Program-made: the position numbers and the translations under genes
Part shown: piece by piece, positions 16,516 to 24,004 of the stretch
Layout: each line of letters opens with the position of its first letter
Position numbering within the stretch: position 1 is the stretch's first letter
NCBI GenBank assembly: GCA_964418575.1
Contig: CAYQMI010000003.1
Location: forward strand, 5,654 to 69,653
Direction: 5' to 3'
DNA length: 64,000 bases
Origin: Glaciecola sp964418575
Lineage (GTDB): Bacteria; Pseudomonadota; Gammaproteobacteria; Enterobacterales; Alteromonadaceae
The notes under the pieces: model-generated
The model's database searches: none
The model's input: the letters and a program-made list of their open reading frames with translations, nothing else
What the model was told of the DNA's origin: nothing

Positions 16516-18852
16516 TCATGCGCTATTTTGATTGGTTTGTATCCAGGCGATAAGGTCATTTCTTGGTATAGGCTTGCAGATTAAGTAGCCTTGTCCCCAC
16601 TCACAGCCAAACTCGGTCAGAATTTGCATGCTGGCTTCATCTTCAATACCCTCAGCTACCACATTCATCTGAAGGTTTTGCGCCAATGTTAGTATCGTTT
16701 TGCAGATTGCTTGTAACTGCTCGCGCTGAGCAAGCTCAAATACGAAGCTCTTATCGATTTTAAGAATGTCGATAGGGAGTTGCGTTAAATAAGACAGGGA
16801 AGAATATCCAGTACCAAAGTCATCAATGGCGATTTTAAAGCCTGCATCTTTTAACTCATGTAAACGTTTAATAGAACGCTCTGGATTTTTAACGATTACA
16901 CGCTCGGTGAGCTCTAGCAGAACATTGTTCGGACTGAGTCCCGCATCTTTCAGTAGTTCTTGTAAATAGGGCAATAAAGAAACGTCTAAAACATCATCGG
17001 CACTTATGTTGACAGCAATGTTAACTTCAAGTCCTGCCTCTTTAAACGCAATTAAATCAGCGATGACAGTTTTGATTACCCAACGAGTGAGCACTCGTAT
17101 AAATCCTGCATGCTCGGCCACACTAACAAATTCATCAGGAGCAACTTTGCCTAGCGCAGGATTATTCCATCGCGCCAATGCCTCTATGTAAACCGCATTG
17201 TCAATTTGTTTAGTGAGATTTTGTTTCAATTCTACCTTAGGTTGGTAAGCTAAGCTGAGTTGCCCATCATTTTGGTCAAGTGTATTTTTAAGCTCGCTTA
17301 CAATGGAAAGACGTCGCAAATATCTTAGCTCTTGTGAATCTCTGTAGCGGAGTAAAAATGTTTTTGTCGCGTGTGCTTCATCAATCACGATATTCATTCG
17401 TCGATATAAGTCTTCCGCGCTTTTAGCGTCGCTTGGCAAACTCATGACACCAATGACGATTTTTAAGTTTATTGATATCCCTTTAATCGATATATCGCTT
17501 TCTAGATCCTTTTGTAAGCTAATAAGTGAATCATGTGTGTGTTCGTCTTTTGGCAGCCAAATGATTTCTCCACCTGTGACTCGCGCGGCAATCCCTTCTA
17601 AGCTACTTACTCTTTGTGCGATGAGCTTTAAGCAAGCGTCACCTACTTCGTAACCAAATACGTCATTAATACTTCTAAACCCTCGGATATTTATTCCAAC
17701 CGCTTGAAAATTTGACTGATTTTGTAAGCGTTCAGAAATAATTACTTTTAAATAACCGCGGTTAAATAATTCAGTTAAGGGATCTATCTGTACTTGCCTT
17801 GTAATCGTTTTCTCTCTTTCTTTTACCGCGTCGCGCATGGCTTCAAAAGCATCGGTAAGGGCGTTAATTTCAGAAGGAGCCTTGCTTAATTTGAGCTCTC
17901 CAGAGTAGTCTCCCTGTGCAATACTTTTTGCAGATGAAACCAGCTTCTTTAGAGGTGAGATGATCCTTTTGACGGAATAAACACTCAAGGAAATGGCTAT
18001 CATAACTGCCAATAGGCTAACTAAAGCAATTGTGCTAAGTAGACTTGTAAAGTTACTTGCGACTCGCTGAGCATTAATCGCTAAGTAGGTAGATGCTTTA
18101 TCATTTTTGATGTTTTCTATGGGAATTCGTTTGGTGTAGAGCTCTTGCAGTCCGATTATTACTTTGGGATTAAACAGCCCCAAGTAATTGTCTGATAGTT
18201 GCCACGCGTATAATTGTTCAGGACTAGTATCGCTTTCTAAAGTGCTAACAACTCTCGACTCTTCTTGCCCAAAAACGATGGCGATGCGCATACCAAACGA
18301 TTTAGAGAGTTGTTCAATAAGTGCATTGTCAAAGCGATAGGCCACTAAGAGGCATTTTTCTTCGTTTAAACTCCCGCCAGGCGCAGTGAGCAACAAATAC
18401 ATCTTATCTTCCATGGTGTAAAAAAATGCACCAGAACTGCGCTGCTCAGATGCCTTGATCATTTCCTCTAGGACGTCGTTTGGTAACTTCCTTTCATTTG
18501 CAGATAGCACAGTGTTTGTGGCGTCAGTCGAGTCGTTTATTGCGACAAAGTTTGCTTCAAGTTCTAAGCTAATATCTTGGAGGGCTTTTTGTTGAATGGA
18601 TTTGCTCGCGCTATTTAATGCTTGCATGTATTCATCGTTTTCTAGCATGAGTTCAATTTTTTCAACTTTGCTAGTTTGGAAATCGTTCAACTCTCGTTTA
18701 TATAGCCTTTCCGTTGCGTTGAGACCGGCAGTGATATTTTTATGAACGGTTTTACTTAAGTTGTCCCACACCACAGCCAAAATCACGATGGCAGTGCACA
18801 GTACCATGATGGCAATCAATCTTGCGATCCGTATGTATATAGAACGATTCAT
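16516..18852 (-). CDS. Membrane c-di-GMP phosphodiesterase: sensor-HAMP-degenerate GGDEF-EAL
   Basis: 778 residues. Helix 1 (about 10-29), a large periplasmic domain (about 30-270), helix 2 (about 271-292), HAMP (VKRIISPLKKLVSSAKSIAQ), GGDEF-like (about 352-505) and EAL (about 515-770). The GGDEF signature is eroded to TGGEI (426-430), so cyclase activity is unlikely. The EAL part is intact: EAL at 557-559, NISADD, LLELTERVI, AIDDFGTGYSSL, LKIDKSF and VVAEGIED. It should therefore hydrolyse c-di-GMP in response to a periplasmic signal. Next to LapD/LapG and polysaccharide genes it is a plausible local controller of biofilm dispersal, but the link is positional only. Confidence 0.9.
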   Translation of the reverse strand: MNRSIYIRIARLIAIMVLCTAIVILAVVWDNLSKTVHKNITAGLNATERLYKRELNDFQTSKVEKIELMLENDEYMQALNSASKSIQQKALQDISLELEANFVAINDSTDATNTVLSANERKLPNDVLEEMIKASEQRSSGAFFYTMEDKMYLLLTAPGGSLNEEKCLLVAYRFDNALIEQLSKSFGMRIAIVFGQEESRVVSTLESDTSPEQLYAWQLSDNYLGLFNPKVIIGLQELYTKRIPIENIKNDKASTYLAINAQRVASNFTSLLSTIALVSLLAVMIAISLSVYSVKRIISPLKKLVSSAKSIAQGDYSGELKLSKAPSEINALTDAFEAMRDAVKEREKTITRQVQIDPLTELFNRGYLKVIISERLQNQSNFQAVGINIRGFRSINDVFGYEVGDACLKLIAQRVSSLEGIAARVTGGEIIWLPKDEHTHDSLISLQKDLESDISIKGISINLKIVIGVMSLPSDAKSAEDLYRRMNIVIDEAHATKTFLLRYRDSQELRYLRRLSIVSELKNTLDQNDGQLSLAYQPKVELKQNLTKQIDNAVYIEALARWNNPALGKVAPDEFVSVAEHAGFIRVLTRWVIKTVIADLIAFKEAGLEVNIAVNISADDVLDVSLLPYLQELLKDAGLSPNNVLLELTERVIVKNPERSIKRLHELKDAGFKIAIDDFGTGYSSLSYLTQLPIDILKIDKSFVFELAQREQLQAICKTILTLAQNLQMNVVAEGIEDEASMQILTEFGCEWGQGYLICKPIPRNDLIAWIQTNQNSA

Positions 18853-18950
18853 ACTATATGTGAGTCACCTTTTTACGAAATACAGCTTAGGACCATTTGC
18901 CCACCAATATTCATAACTTAATACAAGCAGGGTCAACACTCCACATTTAA

Positions 18951-18981
18951 ATCGGCTTAATTAAAACTAACATTAGCCGAT
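18951..18981. repeat. Inverted repeat upstream of the small ORF/hybrid kinase operon
   Basis: ATCGGCTTAAT and ATTAGCCGAT form an inverted repeat (perfect 7-bp outer arms, ATCGGCT/AGCCGAT, extended by 3 pairs past a one-base bulge). It lies 50-80 bp upstream of the ATG at 19031. It could be an operator or a leader hairpin; no T-run follows, so it is not a typical terminator. Confidence 0.5.
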
Positions 18982-19030
18982 ATCCTTCAATACAAATAAA
19001 TTTGCCGAGCTTTTTCTTTAAGGATTAACA

Positions 19031-19162
19031 ATGACGAGTAGCGACATTACTGATGTTATCAATGCGGTCCAAAGCCAGGAGGGTATTGTACTTGATATGT
19101 CATTTGTTAAATTAAGAGCGCGCTTGCTCGCTTGTGTAAAGCATCGCTTCCGATATGACTGA
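19031..19162 (+). CDS. Small ORF (43 aa) translationally coupled to the hybrid kinase
   Basis: The sequence from ATG 19031 to TGA 19160-19162 encodes 43 residues beginning MTSSDITDVINAVQSQEGI and ending CVKHRFRYD. The ATG has a near-ideal ribosome binding site, AAGGA with a 6-nt spacer (aaggattaacaATG). The hybrid kinase ATG at 19155 lies inside the last codons of this ORF and has no recognisable ribosome binding site of its own. Kinase translation therefore probably depends on ribosomes finishing this ORF. The peptide is polar and basic at its C-terminal end, with no membrane segment. I do not recognise it; it could be a functional small partner or only a coupling leader. Confidence 0.6.
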   Translation: MTSSDITDVINAVQSQEGIVLDMSFVKLRARLLACVKHRFRYD

Positions 19163-21122
19163 CATTCAAAAATATCAGCGCAGAATAGATCGTGAACGAG
19201 CCGCTAGGAAAGAGGCTGAACGTTTATTAGAAGAAAAAAGTGCTGCACTTTATGATAAAAACATGGAGCTGTTTTCTCTTAGCGAAAGTTTAGAAAAACT
19301 AGTTGCTGAACGTACCGCCCAGATGCAAAAAGCGCGTGATGATGCTTTAGCCGCGCTGCGAATCAAATCTGATTTTATCGCAAATATGAGTCATGAACTT
19401 CGAACACCGATGAATGGAGTACTTGGGGTGTTGGAGCTACTGCAAAGTGAAACACTCAATCCCGAACAGAGTGAACTGCTGGGTGTTGCTCAGTCCTCTG
19501 GTAAGCATTTGCTTGAAGTAATAAACGATATCTTAGATTTTTCGAAAATTGAAGCGAACAAGATCAGCATTGAACTAGCCCCTCTAGAAATCCGCCCGTA
19601 TATAAAAGAAGTTATGACACCATTTGCATTGCAGGCTAAGCAAAAAGGCTTGCTTGTGAGTTATCAGGTAGCTGAAGACGTAGAGCAGGCCTTGGTTACA
19701 GATAAACTGCGTTTAACACAAATTATTTCCAACCTGTTGTCGAACGCGATTAAATTTACGCATTCTGGTGAAGTGAGCCTTGCCTTTGAGAAACTGAGCG
19801 AGGAGCAATATCGCCTCACAGTGACAGATACTGGCATTGGTATTAGCGCTGAAAACATCAATTCAGTGTTTACAGCTTTTGAGCAAGCAGATAGCAGCAT
19901 CACGCGCGAGTTTGGTGGCACCGGACTAGGCATGAATATCACCAAACGCCTGGTAGATATGCTCCACGGTAGTATTGCTATTGAAAGCGAGCTTGGTATA
20001 GGTACATCCTTTTCTTTGGATATTCATATGCAGGTAGCGCAGCTTGAGGCTTCTGATAACTCTAGCCTCTCGCGCTTTGGTGAGTCTGAGGACGCCGTAA
20101 AGCTTTTATTAGTTGAAGATCATCAAGTGAATCAAATGGTGGCTAAACGATTGTTAGAGAACTGGGGCTTTGAGGTAGTACTCGCTGAAAACGGCGCTCA
20201 TGCAATTGAAATTGCCCAGCAAGCTAGCTTCGACGGCATTTTGATGGACCTTCAGATGCCGGTAATGGGAGGCGTAGAGGCTGCAAAAACCTTGCGCAAG
20301 CAGGGGTTGATAAGCGTATCTGTTCCCATTATTGCGATGACTGCACATAGCAGCGATGAGCATATTAAGGAGTGCTTAGCAGCAGGCATGCAAGCCCACG
20401 TTTCTAAGCCTTTGAACAAGGCGCGACTATTAGCCGTACTACAAGACCATATTAAAAACGAGCTTCTAAGCGCAGAGTCGACTTCAGGTAAAGCAAACAG
20501 TGAGCATTTTTCTATGCCGCATATACATATCAGGCATTTAGAGTTAGCTGATGGTTTGCAGCGTGTGGGCGGTGATTGGAATGTAATGCATGGTTTGCTT
20601 AAACGTTTTCTTGATGAGTTTAGAGACTTCTATGCGGTTTTTAGCCAAGCCAAGGCGGATAATATGAATGACTATGGAATATCTATGCTGCATAAATTAA
20701 AAGGCAGCGGCGGGAATTTAGGTTTTCATTCACTTAATACGCTAGCGTCACGAACTGAAGCAATGTTGATTGACCAAGATGCATGGCCTGAAGACACTGA
20801 AATTGCTCAATTGGACAAGATATTGAGTGAAGCGCACGCAGATTTTGAGCAAATAGGTGCAACACAAGAGCAAAATGTGAGTCAGCAAAAGCCACAGAAG
20901 AAAGCAGTTACAGATGAAGAGTTGCTGTTACAAATATCGCAAACACAAGAAAGCTTGAAACAAGACGTTTTTGCAGCACAAGCTGCATTAGATGAATTAC
21001 TGACCTTTGATTTGAGCGCCGAGCTCCTTGGCGCGATGAATCAGGCTCATACGGCGCTACAAAATTTTGATACCGATACGGTGACAAAAATATTGGCTAA
21101 AGCCCGACTTATGATGGAATAA
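19155..21122 (+). CDS. Sensor-less hybrid histidine kinase with REC and HPt, NahK/VpsS-like
   Basis: 655 residues with no membrane segment and no recognisable sensor domain. A basic/acidic coiled coil (residues 1-65, YQRRIDRERAARKEAERLL) leads into HisKA with H80 (NMSHELRTPMNGVLG). HATPase_c follows (LLSNAIKFTHSG, DTGIGIS, GGTGLGM), then a receiver with D365 (GILMDLQMP) and a C-terminal HPt with H513 (LHKLKGSGGNLG). The N-terminal coil is like that of kinases controlled in trans by FIST/NosP nitric-oxide proteins (NahK, VpsS). No FIST gene is adjacent here, which leaves the input unexplained. It is followed 3 bp later by a response regulator. Confidence 0.88.
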   Translation: MTDIQKYQRRIDRERAARKEAERLLEEKSAALYDKNMELFSLSESLEKLVAERTAQMQKARDDALAALRIKSDFIANMSHELRTPMNGVLGVLELLQSETLNPEQSELLGVAQSSGKHLLEVINDILDFSKIEANKISIELAPLEIRPYIKEVMTPFALQAKQKGLLVSYQVAEDVEQALVTDKLRLTQIISNLLSNAIKFTHSGEVSLAFEKLSEEQYRLTVTDTGIGISAENINSVFTAFEQADSSITREFGGTGLGMNITKRLVDMLHGSIAIESELGIGTSFSLDIHMQVAQLEASDNSSLSRFGESEDAVKLLLVEDHQVNQMVAKRLLENWGFEVVLAENGAHAIEIAQQASFDGILMDLQMPVMGGVEAAKTLRKQGLISVSVPIIAMTAHSSDEHIKECLAAGMQAHVSKPLNKARLLAVLQDHIKNELLSAESTSGKANSEHFSMPHIHIRHLELADGLQRVGGDWNVMHGLLKRFLDEFRDFYAVFSQAKADNMNDYGISMLHKLKGSGGNLGFHSLNTLASRTEAMLIDQDAWPEDTEIAQLDKILSEAHADFEQIGATQEQNVSQQKPQKKAVTDEELLLQISQTQESLKQDVFAAQAALDELLTFDLSAELLGAMNQAHTALQNFDTDTVTKILAKARLMME

Positions 21123-21125
21123 AAA

Positions 21126-22259
21126 ATGAATAAACACCGTATTTTATTGGTTGATGACTCCCCAAACGAACTGCGCATTCTAATGGAAGTCTTGAAGCAC
21201 AAGTATGCAATTGTTGTAGCCACCTCAGGTGAGCAAGCAATCAATATGGTTAAGGAAGATAAGCAAATTGAATTGGTCTTACTCGATGTCAATATGCCAC
21301 TGAAAAACGGATACGACACTTGCAAAGAGATCCTCGAAATTTCGCCAGAATTGCCCGTGGTATTTGTTTCTGCTAACGATTCGACCGATGAAATTCTCAA
21401 AGGTTTTGACGTGGGCGGGGTCGACTATCTTACCAAGCCCATCGATACCAATGTGGTGGCTCGAAAGGTAGACGTGATTGTTCATGAACGTGATTTATTG
21501 CACAAGTTACAAGACGAGCATAAAAGCACCTCTGACATGGTCATGTCTGTTATTGCAAGCGCGGGTCATTTGGGCACGGTGCTTGGGTTTTTGCGGGCAG
21601 GCTTGAAGATAAAAACACACGAAGGTTTATTAAGTGCCTTATTTGACGTGTTTGATGGATTAAACATGGACGTATGCGTGCAGTTGAGAACACCTAAACT
21701 CAAGATGAATAGGGCGACAAGGGGTAAGCTCACACCACTAGAAGAGGACCTACTCGACCGCGCTGCCAATATGCAAGGGCGTTTTCTAGAAAAAGGAAGC
21801 CGATATATTGTGAATTTTGAAAGCATTTCGGTGATCATCAAAAATATGCCCGAAGACGAGGTGTTAAAAGGCGATCTGCGCGATAACTTGATGATGATTT
21901 TGGAAGATACCGATGCTCTCAGTCATAAGTTAGGCAATGCGTCAAAGGACAGTTCAAACAGCGTCGACATTAAAGCATTACGTGATCAAATTTTGGACGC
22001 GACAAGCACCTTAGATATGTTATCGAAACAATATCAAAGCAATAAGTCGACCATCGTCAATTTGATTGAGGATATGAATGTTGAGTTTGAACAAGCATTT
22101 TTTAAGCTTGGCTTGCTGGAGCAGCAAGAAGATGAACTTACTAATATTGTTGCATCAAAAACTGAGCAGTTTAATCAAAGCATGACGCAAAGCGAAGAAA
22201 TGAAACAGGCTATATTCTCGATTCAGGAACAGCTTAAACATATTGTACAGAAGCTATAA
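21126..22259 (+). CDS. Response regulator with helical, non-DNA-binding output region
   Basis: 377 residues. A complete receiver domain occupies about residues 1-125, with acidic pocket D10/D11, phospho-acceptor D54 (LVLLDVNMPLKNG), and K104 (YLTKPID). The remaining 250 residues carry no HTH, GGDEF, EAL or HD motif. The middle part (VIASAGHLGTVLGFLRAGLK, ALFDVFDGLNMDVCVQLRTP) looks like a small folded, possibly GAF-like sensor, and the last 100 residues are coiled coil ending QEQLKHIVQKL. It is co-translated with the hybrid kinase and is its probable phosphorelay target. The output is likely a protein-protein interaction; the partner is unknown. Confidence 0.85.
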   Translation: MNKHRILLVDDSPNELRILMEVLKHKYAIVVATSGEQAINMVKEDKQIELVLLDVNMPLKNGYDTCKEILEISPELPVVFVSANDSTDEILKGFDVGGVDYLTKPIDTNVVARKVDVIVHERDLLHKLQDEHKSTSDMVMSVIASAGHLGTVLGFLRAGLKIKTHEGLLSALFDVFDGLNMDVCVQLRTPKLKMNRATRGKLTPLEEDLLDRAANMQGRFLEKGSRYIVNFESISVIIKNMPEDEVLKGDLRDNLMMILEDTDALSHKLGNASKDSSNSVDIKALRDQILDATSTLDMLSKQYQSNKSTIVNLIEDMNVEFEQAFFKLGLLEQQEDELTNIVASKTEQFNQSMTQSEEMKQAIFSIQEQLKHIVQKL

Positions 22260-22362
22260 AAACCATTGCGCAGCATTATAACGCGATGGGCCTAAATGAA
22301 TTCTATCACTGATTTAGAAGCGTAAAATAAACGTGAAAACATGTCTGCGCATAGTTTATTGT

Positions 22363-22394
22363 TTATTTTGTTTAGTTTATACTGAACAAAATAA
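22363..22394. promoter_or_regulatory. Palindromic operator overlapping the regulator's promoter
   Basis: TTATTTTGTTTAG (22363-22375) and CTGAACAAAATAA (22382-22394) match as an inverted repeat at 12 of 13 positions around a 6-bp centre. A TATACT hexamer (22378-22383), a good -10 candidate, lies inside the centre. The site ends 16 bp before the chosen ATG of the GbsR/MarR-type regulator. This is the arrangement expected for autorepression. Confidence 0.65.
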
Positions 22395-22410
22395 ATGGGA
22401 GCTTGAATTT

Positions 22411-22851
22411 ATGCAGCCAAACACACAAATTGTCGTTGATGAATTTGTTGAGAAGATGGGATTGATAACTCAGGCAGACGGATTACCGAGAATAGCAGGG
22501 CGTGTCCTTGCTGTGCTTTTAATACACGATGAGCCTTTTAGCTTCTCCCAGTTAAGTGAAAAGCTTTCGGTAAGTCGAGGAAGTATTTCAACAAACACCC
22601 GACTTTTAGTTAATCTCGGAGTAATCGAACGCACAACAAAGCGGGGCGAGAGACAAGACTACTTTAAACTCAAAGAAAAGCCTTATGTTAGCCTAATTCA
22701 GGGAGTCCAAGCTCGTCTTGCAAATGCGTCAGAAGTTCTGGCGCGAACGCAATCACAGCTGCCAGATGAATTAAGCGGTGCGAAAAAGCGCTTGCACGAT
22801 ATGCAGGATTTTTATCGAGACTTTGCAAAGGCGATTGAGTCTTTAGTGTAA
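22411..22851 (+). CDS. GbsR/MarR-type winged-helix transcriptional regulator
   Basis: About 146 residues from ATG 22411, which is preceded by gggagc and directly follows the palindromic operator; a longer in-frame start would run back through the operator and is rejected. The winged helix is clear: GLPRIAGRVLAVLLIHDEPF, then LSEKLSVSRGSISTNTRLLV as recognition helix, and the wing GVIERTTKRGERQDYFKLK. The C-terminus is a helical dimerisation part. GRVLAVLL followed by 'pfs..ql...l..SrgsiS' is typical of GbsR-type regulators. It stands 69 bp upstream of an RND efflux operon on the same strand and is its probable local repressor. Confidence 0.88.
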   Translation: MQPNTQIVVDEFVEKMGLITQADGLPRIAGRVLAVLLIHDEPFSFSQLSEKLSVSRGSISTNTRLLVNLGVIERTTKRGERQDYFKLKEKPYVSLIQGVQARLANASEVLARTQSQLPDELSGAKKRLHDMQDFYRDFAKAIESLV

Positions 22852-22920
22852 ATATCGGTGAAAAATGGTTTTAACGAGTTAAACAAGCATGATATTGCAA
22901 ATTAGGATGTGCAAATTAAT

Positions 22921-24003
22921 ATGAAAAACTCTTACATAGTAGCAGCGGTATGCTCCCTGTTATTGGTTATTTGGATGGTGTCAGGCATGGTTTTTGAGTC
23001 TGATGAGGCCAACATCGAGGCGTCAAAACCAGATAATCAAGCATCTGACGCATTGTTTAAAGTTGCTGTACAAGTAATGGAAGCACGTGCTACTCAACTT
23101 TTTGTAAGCGCCAACGGTCAAGTAGAGCCCAACAGAGTGGTGCAGGTTAGAGCGCAAACACAAGGCCAAGTTGACGCCGTATTTGCCCAAGAGGGCGAAC
23201 GCATAGAGCAAGGCGAAGTCATTGCCAATATCGCAATGAACGACCGCGAAATTCGCTTAAATCAAGAGCAGGCATTACTAGAATCACGCGTTAATACATT
23301 AAAACGTCAAGAACAATTGGCTCAGCGCAACTATCAATCACAAAGTGACTTAGACCGCGCTAAAGCCGAGCTTAAAGCCTCTCAAGCGGCAATTGCCAGC
23401 ATAGAACTCGATATTCAGCATACAAAGGTAGTCGCCCCTTTTACTGGTACTATAGAGCGTTTAGTTGCTGAGCAGGGTGATTTTGTACAGGTAAACGCGC
23501 CTGTAGCGGTTTTACTAGAACAGTCGCCTTTACTGGTAACTTTGCCCATTGCACAGCAAGATATTAATCGTTTGAGTATGGGCAACACTGCACAAATTGC
23601 CTTGTCTACCGGGGAGACCGTTGAGGGGCGTTTGCGCTATATCTCTCCGCGTGCGAATGAGCAAACTCGTACCTTCGATGTTGAGATAGAAATTGACAAT
23701 TCCGATGGTAAGTTGCGCAGTGGAATGAGTGCAAATGCAAGAATTGCTACTGAGGAAGTGCTTGCTCACTTTATTTCTCCGGCTCTGTTTTCACTTGGGA
23801 GCGATGGCGACATTGGCGTGAAAATAGTCGATAGCGAAGACACGGTAAGGTTTTATCCAGTAACGATTTTACAGAGCAATACGCAGGGTGCATGGGTAGC
23901 GGGTTTACCCAAACAAGTGCGAGTGATCACCAAAGGTCAAGGCTTTGTTACTGACGGCAATGTTGTGAGAGTCGAAGAACTTCCAATGCAAGAGTCTCGA
24001 TAA
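22921..24003 (+). CDS. RND efflux periplasmic adaptor (membrane fusion protein)
   Basis: About 360 residues. ATG 22921 opens into a membrane anchor (SYIVAAVCSLLLVIWMVSGMV). A split biotinyl-lipoyl domain follows (VQVRAQTQGQVDAVFAQEGE ... IQHTKVVAPFTGTIERLVAE), then a short alpha-hairpin, a beta-barrel domain (LSMGNTAQIALSTGETVEGR) and a membrane-proximal domain. It links the inner-membrane pump encoded next to a TolC-like channel. The pump gene starts 1 bp after its stop. It is probably controlled by the GbsR/MarR-type protein upstream. Confidence 0.92.
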   Translation: MKNSYIVAAVCSLLLVIWMVSGMVFESDEANIEASKPDNQASDALFKVAVQVMEARATQLFVSANGQVEPNRVVQVRAQTQGQVDAVFAQEGERIEQGEVIANIAMNDREIRLNQEQALLESRVNTLKRQEQLAQRNYQSQSDLDRAKAELKASQAAIASIELDIQHTKVVAPFTGTIERLVAEQGDFVQVNAPVAVLLEQSPLLVTLPIAQQDINRLSMGNTAQIALSTGETVEGRLRYISPRANEQTRTFDVEIEIDNSDGKLRSGMSANARIATEEVLAHFISPALFSLGSDGDIGVKIVDSEDTVRFYPVTILQSNTQGAWVAGLPKQVRVITKGQGFVTDGNVVRVEELPMQESR

Positions 24004-24004
24004 T

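Noticed and set aside
19031..19162. The small ORF as a frameshifted N-terminus or remnant of a FIST/NosP gene.
   Set aside because: It has no resemblance to the FIST C-terminus, has a perfect start site, and the region upstream holds no further coding text.
22263..22289. CCATTGCG...CGCGATGG hairpin after the response regulator as a terminator.
   Set aside because: The stem is acceptable but no T-run follows on either strand, so the type of element cannot be decided.
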